Of a stretch of DNA of 64,000 nucleotides, positions 14,244-26,225 are shown one piece after another. How positions within the stretch are numbered: the stretch's first letter is position 1; every line of letters begins with the position of its first letter. This stretch comes from Chrysomallon squamiferum (Eukaryota; Mollusca; Gastropoda; Neomphalida; Peltospiridae). Both the position numbers and the translations under genes were made by a program. Under the pieces are notes generated by a model, which worked only from the letters and a program-made list of their open reading frames with translations, did not search any database and was not told where the DNA came from. The stretch covers positions 45,161,595 to 45,225,594 of the forward strand of contig CM022665.1 in the NCBI GenBank assembly GCA_012295275.1, read 5' to 3'.

Positions 14244-15821
14244 CATCAGCATAATTAAAGCAAAATAGAATTTTATTAACAAATTAAAAGTATACATAAT
14301 ACATGAAATAATCTGAAAATATATAAAGCAATCTATTATTATTTTTCTGGAATATTATGACATGTAATAATCATGTGCAAGATAAATGATAAAAAATACT
14401 GTAAATTGATTAATGGATTAATGTTTATAAGAAAATAAAAATCATCCAAAAATAGAGTATAAAAACAAATTACAAAAATTTACCAAAGCCTTATAAAATG
14501 TTGAATTGTCATAAAATTAAATCAGAAAATATTTTTTTTATTATTTTCTCTTTTTTTTTGGTGGGGGATGACTTTTTGAACAAACCAGTATTTGAAGCTG
14601 CCATATAATGAATGGTATAAATGTCACTAATATTGAAAAAAAAAAAAAAAAAAAAATTCATAACTGATGTTCAGACCTGTTAATTTCTTTTCTTTTTAAA
14701 AATGGTAGATCACTGAAAATAATGACACATTTTATTTGCTTTTGTTTTATGATAAATTATACCCTTTGTCCATCCTGGGATTGCAGGTCATCAACAACAA
14801 CAACATTCCAGAGTTGTCTATCCTGTGCTTTCATTTCAAACTGTCTTCATGTTTTTTGTTTTTTTTATTATTATGTCTACTTGGAGCTGTCTTTAGAAAG
14901 TGGCCCTTGAACATCATTTATTTTTTTCTCCTGCACAGTGGATCCCACTGTCACAGCTTGCCTAGTTATAGATGATGTAAGTTTTGAAGGGGTCTGTCCA
15001 TCCCCATCAGAATCTATTTATTTCATCTTTGGTCTACAATAATTTTTTGCTGTTGTTGATGTCTGGTTTCATGATTCACAAATATTAATATTTAAATACA
15101 AACATTAATGACATTCATTCCAAGTTTTGGTATCAAAAACATTTGTTGCTGGTCCCACGGAAAGATAAACAAAAAATTAATAATATTCACAGTAATAATA
15201 ATTTTTCAAAAAACAAGGGAGATAATTTAATTCCAGTCAGCTCAGAAACTTCACAGATTTCCAATTTTTGATAAAACAAGGGAGATTATTTTATCCCAAA
15301 TAACTGTAAAAGTTTCTGTTATCATTTGATTTACAGGCAGCAATGGAACTGCCATTTTACTTATGGCTTTAGCAGGCAAAACTGACCAATGAAACATAAA
15401 ATGTGCTTTTTTTCACTTCTGGATTTTAATCTCTTCTTTTTGAACATTTTAAAAATATTTTATATATATATATATGTTGTTGTTGTTGTTGTTATTTTAA
15501 TTATTATTGTTGTTGTCATTATATATGTATATATATACTATTTTTTTTTTTATATATTTTTTTTTTTTATTATTATTATTTTCTGGTTAAATAAAGATTT
15601 AACAATTATCTCATTCTCAGGTATGTTTGAAATATCAGTACAGCAAATCACCGATTACATCTGATTCTCACTCATCAAAGTACAGATCCACATTTAATTC
15701 AAACACTCTCCCTTAATATTATTAAAGCTGAAAACAAAAATCCATTCACCAACCTCAACCCTAACTACCCTTACTCCAGTTTTACCACCCTTCTATTCAG
15801 AACCACACACATATAATCATA
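11041..15821. other. Intergenic region, repeats only
   Basis: No coding exon was recognised between the tomosyn start and the end of the GMC gene. The region holds (TTTA)n near 11876-11900, GTA- and GGTA-rich tracts near 12200-12290, (AAT)n near 12930-12955, several long T or A runs (13540-13567, 14211-14236, 14636-14656), and one less A+T-rich patch at about 13140-13400. The 60-90 codon frames near 14.7 kb and 15.4 kb are not supported by any recognised family. Confidence 0.6.
14042..14192. repeat. Direct duplication, period about 95 bp
   Basis: The segment TTTTTAATGAAAATCCA followed by TTGTAATCTTATATCAGTAT and GTTGGGT occurs at about 14041-14091 and again at about 14136-14186. The copies differ by a few bases and are separated by an A/T-rich linker with a long T run. 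It may be part of an unrecognised dispersed repeat. Confidence 0.7.
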
Positions 15822-15827
15822 TTTATT
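15822..15827 (-). terminator. Polyadenylation signal of the GMC gene (candidate)
   Basis: AATAAA on the minus strand lies about 70 bases after the GMC stop codon. It is the first canonical hexamer downstream of the stop, but there is no transcript evidence. Confidence 0.45.
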
Positions 15828-15895
15828 ATTGAAATTAATTTTAAAAACAAAAAAAAAAAAACCATTCAGAACTCCACCCCAGTCTCCTGTCATTT

Positions 15896-16604
15896 CTAAA
15901 CACTTTTTATTCCTCGGATCATGTCTGCTGCTTTTTCGGCTATCATGATGCAAGGAGCATTTGTGTTGCCAGAAACAACGGTAGGCATGATGGAGGCATC
16001 AACCACGCGAAGTCCATGGATACCTTTTACCCTGGAAGATAAAAAAAAAACATCACTGAGTTCAGTAAACTGTTTAATTACTGATAATCTTTGTGCTAGT
16101 CATGTCGTATTACAAATACCTAACATCGTTCTCCATGAGATAATCTTATCAAGAGTTAGAAATGTACACTTTACTATGACAAAAATTTTGGTAACGTAAA
16201 ATTGTGGGAGTTCTAGTTCTAATAATGATAATAATAATGATAGTAATAATGATAATAATAATAACAACAGCAAAATAATAACAACAACAATAATAATAAT
16301 AACAGCAAAATAATAAAAATTACAGCAACAATAATAACAACAATTACAACAAAATAATAACAATAATAATAACTACTATTACTATTTCTAATAATAACAA
16401 CAGTATCAATAACAAACAAAAAAATAATAATAATAACTACTATTACTATTTATAACAACAGTATCAACAAACAAAAAATAGCAATAATAATAGCAATAAT
16501 AATAACAAAATAATAACAACAATTATAACAAAACAATAACAATAACTACTATTACTATTTCTAATAATAATAACAACTGTATCAATAACAAAAAAAAAAA
16601 AAAA

Positions 16605-16640
<36 letters not shown>

Positions 16641-18804
16641 AAGAATGACAACAACAATAATAATTAAAATAACAACAACAGCAGCAGCAGCAGCAACAAT
16701 GACAGTAGTTATAACAAACCTGAGCTGTGAATCAACAACGGTTGTGTTATCTTCTACTGCTCCCATCTTGCATGTTCCTGAAGGGTGAAAGGCCGTAAAG
16801 CTCATTGACCTGACAAAACATTCCCAGTAGTCATCGGAATCCATTTTGTGCTTCTTGCAGTGTGGATGGTGAAATGGATTCAGCTTAGCTCCTATCTGCT
16901 TCATTGAATCCACTTTAAGTAATTCCTGGTACAGCCTAATACCTTTTGTTAAAAATAAAGGTGAAAGTGAAAGTGAAAGTGAAAGAAAAAGTGAAAGTAA
17001 AATAAATTAAAAACAATAATAATAATAATAAATAATAATAATAATAATAATAATAAAGTAATGCAGAATAAAATAAAAAGAAATGAAATAAAAAATAAAC
17101 TAAAATAAAATAGAAGATATTTAGTTACACTTTTAAACACTAAAAACTGAATTCCCTTGAGGTTTGAAACACTTTTCTAATGATAAAGTTTAACTGGACT
17201 TTATTAATTAGTTATCTTTTGTTGATATATTACCTTTAATTAAATAAACACCTAGAATAATTTCCTTTCATTAAAAAATCACATCTAAATTCATCATCTT
17301 TCTTTAAAGAAGTACCTTGATTAATTACATTTAATTAATAAACCACATAGATTAATTTACTTTCATCAAAAAACCCACTTAAATCAATTATCTTTAACTA
17401 ATTAAATAATTACCTTGATTAATTAATTTAAAAATTATACAATTACCTTTAACTAATTAAATAATTACCTTGATTAATTAATTCAAAAATTATACAATTA
17501 CCTTTAACTAATTAAATTATCATCTTGATTAATTAATTTATTAAATCATTAGCTCAATTAATTAATTTAAAATATTCAATAATTACCTCGATTAATTAAT
17601 TAAAATGATTAAATCATCAAATTACTACCTCAATTAAATTAATATATATAAAATTAAAAATTTAATTACCTTTAACTAATTAAATTATTACCTTGATTAA
17701 TTTAATTTTTTTTTAAAAAACCTGAATAATTACCTTTAATTAACGTAGTCATATCATCAGGATCTGAAAGATAGTTGGGATCAATCAAGGGATGATCGGA
17801 TGGATTGGACGATTTGAGGCGGATAGTCCCTCTGCTTTTTGGTCTGAGGAGGGTGGGGGCAGCCACAAATCCATCTGTACTCTGCCACTTCAACATCTGC
17901 AACACCTGCAGACGAAACTTAGAATGAACAAACACAGCGGAACCTGTCTTGTGCAAACACCTGTGGAACCAAAGCAAGAGTGTCCCTACACTGCAGGTGT
18001 CCTCTTACCAAAAAAAATACAGATAATTATTTTGAACCTGTTCACATCCATTCTCACCTGAACTCCTACAAAAACAAACATAAATTGTCATGGCGAGACA
18101 TTGCCAGAGCAACCATCAAATTCAATTGCTGATAAATTGAGTTCATTGATGGATGTAAATAAAATTTATTTTGCACATTATAAAAACTCATAATGAGAAT
18201 AAGGTATATGTATGTTATTTTGTTTGAAACCCCAAAAGATCTCTGATTTGTATTTGTGCTGGCCAAGCTGTGTTTTTGATCTCAAAAGCCCCCTAAGATG
18301 AAGTGTTTTTTAAAACATAAATGTGCATGGAATGATGTTGAATGTTTGAATTATAAAAATTATGTCAAAGAGTCTGAACTCGCACGGTTTGGGGTTTTGT
18401 TTGTTCTTGTGATTCAACAAAAACCACAATCCATGCATGCACTGTGCAGGAAATATCGATCATATAAAGCTGCTGTACAATACAATTATTTATTTCAAGA
18501 AAGAAAAATCCAAAATGGTATCACTGTACACTTTTAGCAGTGGAATGATGATAAACAAATGTTGTCCACATCTGTTTTTAGCATGTGTGTGTTGATCTAA
18601 GGGACATATCTATTTTAAAATGATTGAACTCAGAAAAGTGTCTGTAGATCATAGACAGGCACTTAAGGCTGATTTTGTAAATGAATACTTAATGTATACA
18701 TATACAAACAACCATAAATACATACAGGCACAATCATTGTTCTTTAGTCAGATTTTACGATTTCTAAACAAAATGCATACACACTCAAACATGCATGTAA
18801 ATAT

Positions 18805-18853
<49 letters not shown>

Positions 18854-20905
18854 TAAACAAAAAAATAACACTATTATTAGGTATCACGATTCAAGTTGAC
18901 AAACCTCTTGTTTCAAGTCTCCCAATGTTTTTTCACTTGAGTTTAAGTACTGGAGCACTGACAGGTGGAACTGGATATCAGGATTTCCAGGCTGCAGCTG
19001 TGGGTTGGTTCTGACAAAAGCCATGGTTTCTATGAACACAGGAGATGCTAAATAACCTGCAGTAACCAAACAGAGGTGTTAGTTTAACCAGTTAATTGTT
19101 CTTTTTAATTTTTAATTGTACTGGAATGTATTACTTGACATGCTCCAGTACAAAAAAAAAAAAAAATGTTCTAGGTATATTATTATTATTATTAACCCAT
19201 TTTTGAATCATGACTGAATGTTACTTTTGAACTTCTACATTTCATTCTATCTTTAAGTGCCATAACAATATAGCAAAAAGCAAGTTTTTTTCCTATATTG
19301 TGGTCTAGATAAATACAGCATTAAATAACTTTTTTTAGATGATTCAAATGTTCAAACCTGTCTTATAATTCATTATAAGCAGAAGTATTTTGGGTTTGTC
19401 TCTCATTCTCTGTATCAATTTCTCTGTTTCACCCATATAAACATAAAATTTGTTTTTTTTCTATCTATTCCTTAGATTTCTGTCTGCATCTGTCTTGGTC
19501 TATTGTTTCCTTCTGTCTGTGTGTCTGTCATTTCCCTGTCTGTCTGTCTGTCTGTCTGAATATATTGTTTTTTGTCTGTCTGTCTGTCCATGACTTCTCT
19601 TTCCCTGTCTTTCTATCTGTCCCTCTATCTGTGTCTATTGTTTCTCTGATAGTTTCTCTTTCTGTCTTTTGTCTCCTTGCCTATCTGTGTCTCTGTCTCC
19701 CTGTCCCTCTGTCTCTGTGTCTGCTGTTTCCCTCTGTCTCTGTGTTTATTGCTTTTCTGTCTGTCTGTCTCTTATTTTTTTTCCGGTCCATTTCTCTTTC
19801 TGCTGTTGCCCTGTCCGTTTCTATGTCTGTCTATGTCTGCCTACTGTTTCCCTGCCTGTCTGTCAGTCTGTCTGTCAGTCTATGTAAACTGTAAGATACT
19901 CGAACCTGTTTTAAACAGCAGATACTGCAGAAGAGTAGAAGTGCTGGTGATCTGCTCCTCTCTCAGCGTCACACACTGGTCTGTGTCAGTTCTCAGAACT
20001 GTGAACAGATGATCCTGAAAGTTGTCACCAACAGGCAAATCTACTTCAACCTTAATCTGTGAACAACAGCAACGGTTGTTATGATAATGATAACAATGAT
20101 AGCAACAAAAACAAGAAGAACAAAACAATAATTTCAAAAATAATAGTAACAAGAACAAAACAGTAATATCAAAAATAATACCAACAAGAACAAAACAATA
20201 ATATCAAAAATAATAGTAACAAGAACAAAAACAACAAAACTGTAATAACAATAATAACTGCAATAATAATATTAATTAATGTCAGTTTTAATAATAAATT
20301 TTGATGTATTTGTAACTATTATTACTATTACAACTACTACTACCACAACTATAACTACAACTGCAAAAACTGCTACCATTACTACTATTACTACTGTTAT
20401 TACTACTAATACTACTGCTACTACTATTACAACTGCTACTACAACTCTTTTTCCTACTAATAACCTATTACCAGTGTTACAACTATAGCTGTTATTATTA
20501 ATGTTACTGAGATTTTAATCATCATTATTACATTTTGTCAGCCATTGTGAATGTTTTTTAATCATCATTAGGACAATTACATTTTGAGAGTTTAATCATT
20601 GTGAATGTTTCTATCAATAATAATGTGATGTCATAATTATGTAGGACAATTAGCATTACTTTCTGTATGTTATCAATAACTGATAAATTAAAGCTTTTAA
20701 CAGCTACTAATTAAACGAGGTATTATTACATTTACCTTTAACTGTTCTAAATGTTTTTTCGGTCCTATGCCAGAAAGCATCAGTAACTGAGGTGATCCTA
20801 TAGTTCCTGCAGATAGAATTACCTCCCTTGATGCTTTCACTGTGTGTTGCTGGCCATCTTTAACAAACTGTACTCCAATTGCCTTTTTATCTTTTAATAA
20901 AATCT

Positions 20906-20945
<40 letters not shown>

Positions 20946-22085
20946 GATTGATTATACTAATAATAAATAAACAAATATGAACTTTTACTAATATTATTTA
21001 CACTCACAAAGACACGTAAAAACAAAAGCATGTAATTTATGTTTATAATAACAACAACAATAATAAATAAATAAATATATTATTCACATTCATTCACAGA
21101 AACAAGCAATAGTAACATATGTGTTAATATTGTCTAGAGCTAGTTTATTTTCATACAACAGATACCTATGGTAACATAAATTCAGTTTTGGAACAGAGGG
21201 CATGCAACATTTTACCTGTAACATACCTTGGTCACATGTGATTTTACTACAACATGCAGATTGCTGCGTTCCATAGCTGGCCAAAGAAACATTTTCGATG
21301 TGCTTGCTCTTTCACCATTCAAAATGGTGGCCTGCGTTCGTGCAAAACCTGCAGAAATTTAATTTTTCATGTTTTTTAGTGTTTTTTTTGTTTTATTATG
21401 TCTTTAAAATGAAAAAAAAAAAAAATAATAAATCTCACCAAAATATTTAACTTGATAAATTATAAAAATATTTTCAGCAAATAGTTGATAGTAACAGAAT
21501 AATAATTTTGAATTTTATTTCAAAGACTGTAATTCTTAATAACATTACAAACTGATAAAAATGTAATTTTTTTTTTTTTTTTCAAATATATGAATAAAAT
21601 AATGCTTGAAATTATCATTCTTAAAAAAAAAAAATCAACAAGAACAATAATATACAGATTATAACTTGTAATAAAAATGAAACCTCAATTAAAACTAAAT
21701 ATATACTTCTGCTGTTACAATGACACAACTTTGGTGTTGTTCTGATATATTTTACCCATATTTTTAACAGCTAAAGTCCTGCTACACTTCTATTTTGTAT
21801 CTACATTAACTGCTAAAGAGATATACTGAAATACAGCAATATATGATGACACAAACATTATGTATAAAACTAAATGAATTACTTGTTCAAAGCCAATCTG
21901 GTCTATACACTACAAACGTGAATACACGTGTGTTTATAGACAGAAATACCTTCCTGGTTTTCTCCATTAGGATCAACCTCCTGGTAACCAAACTCTTTGC
22001 CTGCTTGCAGCCATCGCTCAACGAAGGAACAAGACTGAACTGTGGTTACTGGCAGACTTCCATTAGTGCCACGATAAACTGAAGA

Positions 22086-22126
<41 letters not shown>

Positions 22127-23586
22127 GTAATAATAATAATAATAATAATATTAACAATATTAACAATATTAAAATAATAATAATAATAGTAATAAATAAG
22201 AAGAAGGAAAATAATAATAATAATAGTAATAACATTAACAATAAAATAATAACAATAAAATAATAATAAAAGAAAGTGAATAACTCCAATAAAAATAATA
22301 ATAATATAATAACAACAATAAAAATAATAATAATAAAGATAATAATGGTAATAAAAAACAACAACATTATTAACACTTGTAATAGATTTTTAGTAGGAAA
22401 AACTGTAATAAAAGTATGCGGAAGATGATTAGTAGTTGCAGTACTAATAGTATATTGTATGGACCAATAGTAATGCAAAAATCCATTGTTGGATGAACCT
22501 CATTCTGAAGTTATGAGTTAACAAATTAAAACTGATTAAATTAGTTTACTAACATTTAACAAATTAATTAATACAAAATTTATTAAGGATTTCTTAAAAT
22601 TTATTTATTTATTTATTTATTAAATGTCTTTGGATCTGGATATATTAACATTCTGTTTATAAATTTAAAATTAATAAAATCTCAGATGTTCTAGGATTTA
22701 AAAGAATAAAAAAATAAATAAATAATTTAATAAAAAAAATAAATAAATAAATGAATACAATATTTTAAAAACATTTTAGTATAATATTTCAAATATCAGT
22801 ACTGAATTAAAATTTCATAAAGTCTTAATATACTTTTTCTGTATTATTATAGTTTCTTTTTCATGTTTTAAAACAATTTGTTATTATTATTATTATTTTT
22901 TTTTTTTTTCTTGGAATAATCCAAATTAACCTTGCTATGACAAAATATTGCATCTTTGCTGCTCTGAAAACACGATGTATTATAATAATAATAATGATAA
23001 TAATAATGATGATGATGATGATAATAATAATAATTATAGTGATAATAATAATAATGATGATGATGATGATAATAATAATAATATTATAAACAAAAACAAC
23101 ATCAGTGCCAGTATGATTAGTAGTTCTACTAAATATTAATAACAACGACAAAACACAAAACAAAGAAAGCACCAACAACAGCATCGCTGCCAGTTGGATT
23201 AGATGTTAGTACTAGACATTTATATGAAGTGTAACAACAACAACAACAACAACAACAATGCTGCTGTTACCATAGTTACCACTTATATATTATGGTACTG
23301 ACAGTAGGAAAGCCATACTAATTGAAGTGCTTGGGAGGAAAAAATACATTATACATAATTATTTTAATAAAAAATATAAATATTACATTAATAATATTTT
23401 ATTTAGTTAGTTAGTTTTTATATTTCGTAAATATTAAATTTAATCAAAATGATTTAGTTTTTTAGTAGGTCTTTTTATTTTTGATTTTTGCCTCTCTCTT
23501 TTTTCTTTTTCTAAATTTTAATGTTTAAATTTTAATGTTCCACATTTTGGAATAATTAATTTATTAATTCAATATTTATTCATTTA

Positions 23587-23625
<39 letters not shown>

Positions 23626-24666
23626 TTTAGGCATTTAACTATCGTTATTATTATTACTATCATTTAAAAAAACAAAAAAGTATTTAGGCTTTTTGTAAAC
23701 GAACCAGATTTGGTCAGTTTGTCAACAAGGATTTTTTCTGACTTCTTAAAGTAAGGAAGTATTTCATCGTAACTCCATCCTTCCACAGCCATTGGCTTCC
23801 CATGTATCGTAGTCATAGCGATTGCCTCTAATATAAATCATATAGTTTAACTGACTTGTTCCACCAAGCACTTTTCCTCGTGGCACAAACGATTTCTAAA
23901 ATAACCAACAACTAGGATAATAAAATAAAAAATAACAACAATAACGTTAATGGGAACACAGTAACACCCAAGAAAAACCACTAAGTTAAAATACAAGTAT
24001 TAAAAACAATGGAGATTTAAAATGACAACAGATAAAGATAATAAAAATAACAATAGAAAAATAGTAATACTAACAGAAAAAAAAAGGAACTAAACAAAAA
24101 TACAAGTATTAAAACAAATATGGAGAAATTAAAAAAAATAACAGCTGGATAAAAAAAATAAAAAAATAACAACAAAAATAACAATAGAAAAACAGTAATA
24201 CTAAGTGAAAAAAAAAAAAAAATACAAGTATTATAAAAATAATAACAACTTGATAATAAAGATAAAAATAAAAATAACAACAATAACATTAACAGAAAAA
24301 TAGTAATGCTAAGAAAAAAACCATAAATACAAGTATTAAAATTGGAGAAATTAAAATAAAAACAGCTAGATAAAAAAGAGAAAAATAACAACAAAAATAA
24401 CAGTAGAAAAATAGCAATAATAATAAGAAAAAAGCAAAAAACATCTAAACAAAAATACAAGTAATAAATAAAAATGGAGAAGTTAAAATAAAAAAGAAAA
24501 AAAGAAAAATAACAACAAAAATAATAGTAATACTAAAACAAAAAAAAAAACCCAAATAAACAAAAATACGTGTATTAAAAAAAATGGAGAAATTAAAATA
24601 AAAACAGCTCAGTAATAAAGATAAAAAAAAAAATAACAACAATAACATTAACAGAAAAATAGTAAG

Positions 24667-24697
<31 letters not shown>

Positions 24698-25273
24698 TAA
24701 GAAAATAAATGGAAAAATTTAAATAATATCAGCTCAGTAATAAAGATAAAAATGAAAATAACAACAATAACATTAACAGAAAAATAGTAATACTAAGAAA
24801 AAACCCCATAAATTCAAGTATTAAAAAAAATGGAAGAATTAAAAATAAAAACAGTGGAATTATTTGGGTTACTCTTCTCCAGAGGTAACTTAAAATGTGT
24901 AAATATATCTGTTACTCTCTTCTGAAAATAACCTGAGGACTAAAATGCACCTGATCATTCAGTCCTCTGCAAGCCTCTTTCTGAGGTACTGTGTAATACT
25001 GCCAGTCCACACTGGTGTGTTGTAAAGTAGGGCTTGCTGCTGGAATGGACAGAGTTGGGTTATTCTGGTCGGTGTCACCTGCCTCAAGAACAAGAACTGT
25101 AAGATGGGAATCTTCTGAAAGTCGAGAGGCCAAAACTGAGCCTGAAGAACCAGAGCCAACTGAAGAATAGAAAAATATACATACATACATACATACATAC
25201 ATACATACATACATACATACATACATAGATACATACATAGATACATACATACATACATACATACATACATACA

Positions 25274-25305
<32 letters not shown>

Positions 25306-26116
25306 CATACATAGATACATATATACATACATATATATATATATACATACATATATATATATATAAACATACATATATTTATATACATATATATATTATA
25401 CACATACATACCTACATACATATACATACATACATAAATACACACATACATACATTTATGTATGTATATATGTATATACACACACACACACATAAACACA
25501 CGTGTATATATATAGTTACAATTATGTAACTACAATTATATAACTATGAACTATATATATATGTAAATATGTAATTATATATATATATATTTATATATAT
25601 GTAAATATGTAATTATATATATATATATATATTTATATATATGTAAATATGTAGTTATATGTATATATTTATATATATGTAAATATGTAATTATATATAT
25701 ATATATTTATATATATGTAAATATGTAGTTATATGTATATAGTTATATAGTTATGTAACTGCAGTTGTGTGTGCAAAAATTGTGATTGTACGTATATATA
25801 TCTTTATTGTAACATTTATGTGTGTGTGCATACATGCATATATGTATTGTGTATATATATATATATATATATATAGTTATAAAATTGTAAGTTAAAGGAA
25901 CATGAAAGATACATGCATCCAGTGACAGATGATACACCAGATATGAATGCATACAGGTTTACAACACCTACCAATAATGTAATCATAAGACTGGTTAAAC
26001 TGATCTGTTGGTCCATACTGCAGATGACTGTTAAACAGACCAAGCATTTGAACGACAACTGCCACCACAACCACAACTACAACAGTTACAGCAAATAAAC
26101 CAAGCCCCGTCTTCAT
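15896..26116 (-). CDS. GMC-family FAD-dependent oxidoreductase (glucose/choline dehydrogenase-like)
   Basis: Eleven coding exons in transcript order: 25972-26116, 24951-25159, 23705-23895, 21950-22078, 21227-21348, 20736-20903, 19906-20056, 18905-19056, 17734-17905, 16720-16942, 15896-16031. Allowing one frameshift they give about 598 residues, typical of animal GMC dehydrogenases. The N-terminus carries a strongly hydrophobic Val-rich segment (about residues 5-27), a signal anchor or signal peptide. Then come the FAD-binding [12 protein letters not shown] (residues 45-56), GMC signature 1 [15 protein letters not shown] (123-137), signature 2 [18 protein letters not shown] (296-313), and the C-terminal HPSGTCKMG with the expected catalytic His about 532 and SGNTNAP with Asn about 578. 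The family oxidises alcohol groups using FAD; the substrate cannot be read from sequence. The start is the ATG nine bases inside an exon preceded by TTTTTAG (exon 5' end 26124), so a non-coding first exon lies upstream. Exon 23705-23895 has one extra base near 23779-23790 that breaks the frame after Trp-Glu-Ala-Asn-Gly; downstream phases all agree with an intact ancestral frame, so this is either an assembly error or a null allele. Confidence 0.92.
16205..16712. repeat. Imperfect AAT/AAC trinucleotide array
   Basis: Mixed AAT, AAC and AGC triplets fill most of the last GMC intron. Within it a longer block containing AACTACTATTACTATTT and ACAACAGTATCAA recurs about three times (near 16369, 16434 and 16543). 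The array comes within about 10 bases of the donor of exon 16720-16942. Confidence 0.85.
17150..17733. repeat. A+T-rich degenerate tandem array with donor-like units
   Basis: A degenerate unit of roughly 50-60 bp built from AATTACCTTTAACTAATTAA and TTACCTTGATTAATTAATT repeats from about 17.15 kb up to the donor of the adjoining GMC exon at 17733. Read on the gene strand the units contain TTAATTAAAGGTAATT-like sequence, nearly the same as the true exon end and donor. Confidence 0.8.
18813..18850. repeat. (AC)n microsatellite
   Basis: About 19 uninterrupted AC dinucleotides, some 54 bases from the donor of GMC exon 18905-19056. Confidence 0.95.
19505..19893. repeat. Degenerate (CTGT)n array
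   Basis: CTGTCTGT units mixed with CTGTTTCCCTG-type variants stretch up to about 13 bases from the end of GMC exon 19906-20056. The overlapping 70-110 codon frames rich in Ser, Cys, Val and Leu are products of the repeat. Confidence 0.9.
20106..20240. repeat. About 41-bp tandem repeat, three copies
   Basis: The unit AACAAGAACAAAACA followed by TAATATCAAAAATAATA repeats about three times in the intron upstream of GMC exon 19906-20056. Confidence 0.75.
20908..20944. repeat. (AAT)n adjoining a GMC acceptor
   Basis: About 12 AAT units. On the gene strand the (ATT)n tract runs straight into the acceptor TTACAG of exon 20736-20903, so the microsatellite itself serves as the pyrimidine-containing tract. 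Confidence 0.9.
22085..22360. repeat. (AAT)n-rich block
   Basis: Long AAT runs with AAC and AAG interruptions begin about 7 bases upstream (on the gene strand) of the start of GMC exon 21950-22078. The Leu/Ile-rich frames across it are artefacts of the repeat. Confidence 0.85.
22983..23086. repeat. (AAT)n/(GAT)n compound microsatellite
   Basis: Alternating AAT and GAT runs, with a block of about 55 bp duplicated once, inside the GMC intron between exons 21950-22078 and 23705-23895. Confidence 0.85.
23990..24860. repeat. Degenerate minisatellite, unit about 110-125 bp
   Basis: About seven copies of a unit with TACAAGTATTAAAA, ATGGAGAAATTAAAA, an ACAGCT-AGATAAA block, AACAACAAAAATAACA and GAAAAATAGTAATACTAAG fill the intron between GMC exons 23705-23895 and 24951-25159. 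Copies differ mainly in A-run length. Confidence 0.85.
25170..25450. repeat. (ACAT)n microsatellite
   Basis: Tetranucleotide ACAT/ATAC repeats with TAGA and TATA interruptions start about 12 bases from the start of GMC exon 24951-25159 (on its acceptor side). Tyr/Val/Cys/Met-rich frames over this tract are artefacts. Confidence 0.95.
25505..25745. repeat. AT-rich tandem repeat with TATATATGTAAATATGTA units
   Basis: At least five copies of TATATATGTAAATATGTA separated by (AT)n of varying length, in the first coding intron of the GMC gene. Confidence 0.85.
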
Positions 26117-26124
26117 TTTCTTTC

Positions 26125-26194
26125 CTAAAAATAAAAACATTTAAAAAAAATAATACAGATATAGAAACAAAAAAACAAAAACAAAACAAGCAGG

Positions 26195-26225
<31 letters not shown>

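Noticed and set aside
14722-14975. Two overlapping frames of 62 and 79 codons near a CAACAACAACATTCCAGAG segment
   Set aside because: They look less biased than the surroundings and might be a repeat fragment, but no family, splice site pair or second copy could be recognised.
19565-20012. Ser/Cys/Leu-rich plus-strand frames of 70-111 codons
   Set aside because: They are translations of the (CTGT)n array, and the real coding there is the minus-strand GMC exon at 19906-20056.
24912-25499. 195-codon frame joining a Tyr/Met/Val/Cys-rich repeat to a GMC segment
   Set aside because: Only 24951-25159 is coding (GMC exon 2). The rest is the (ACAT)n microsatellite read through the intron.
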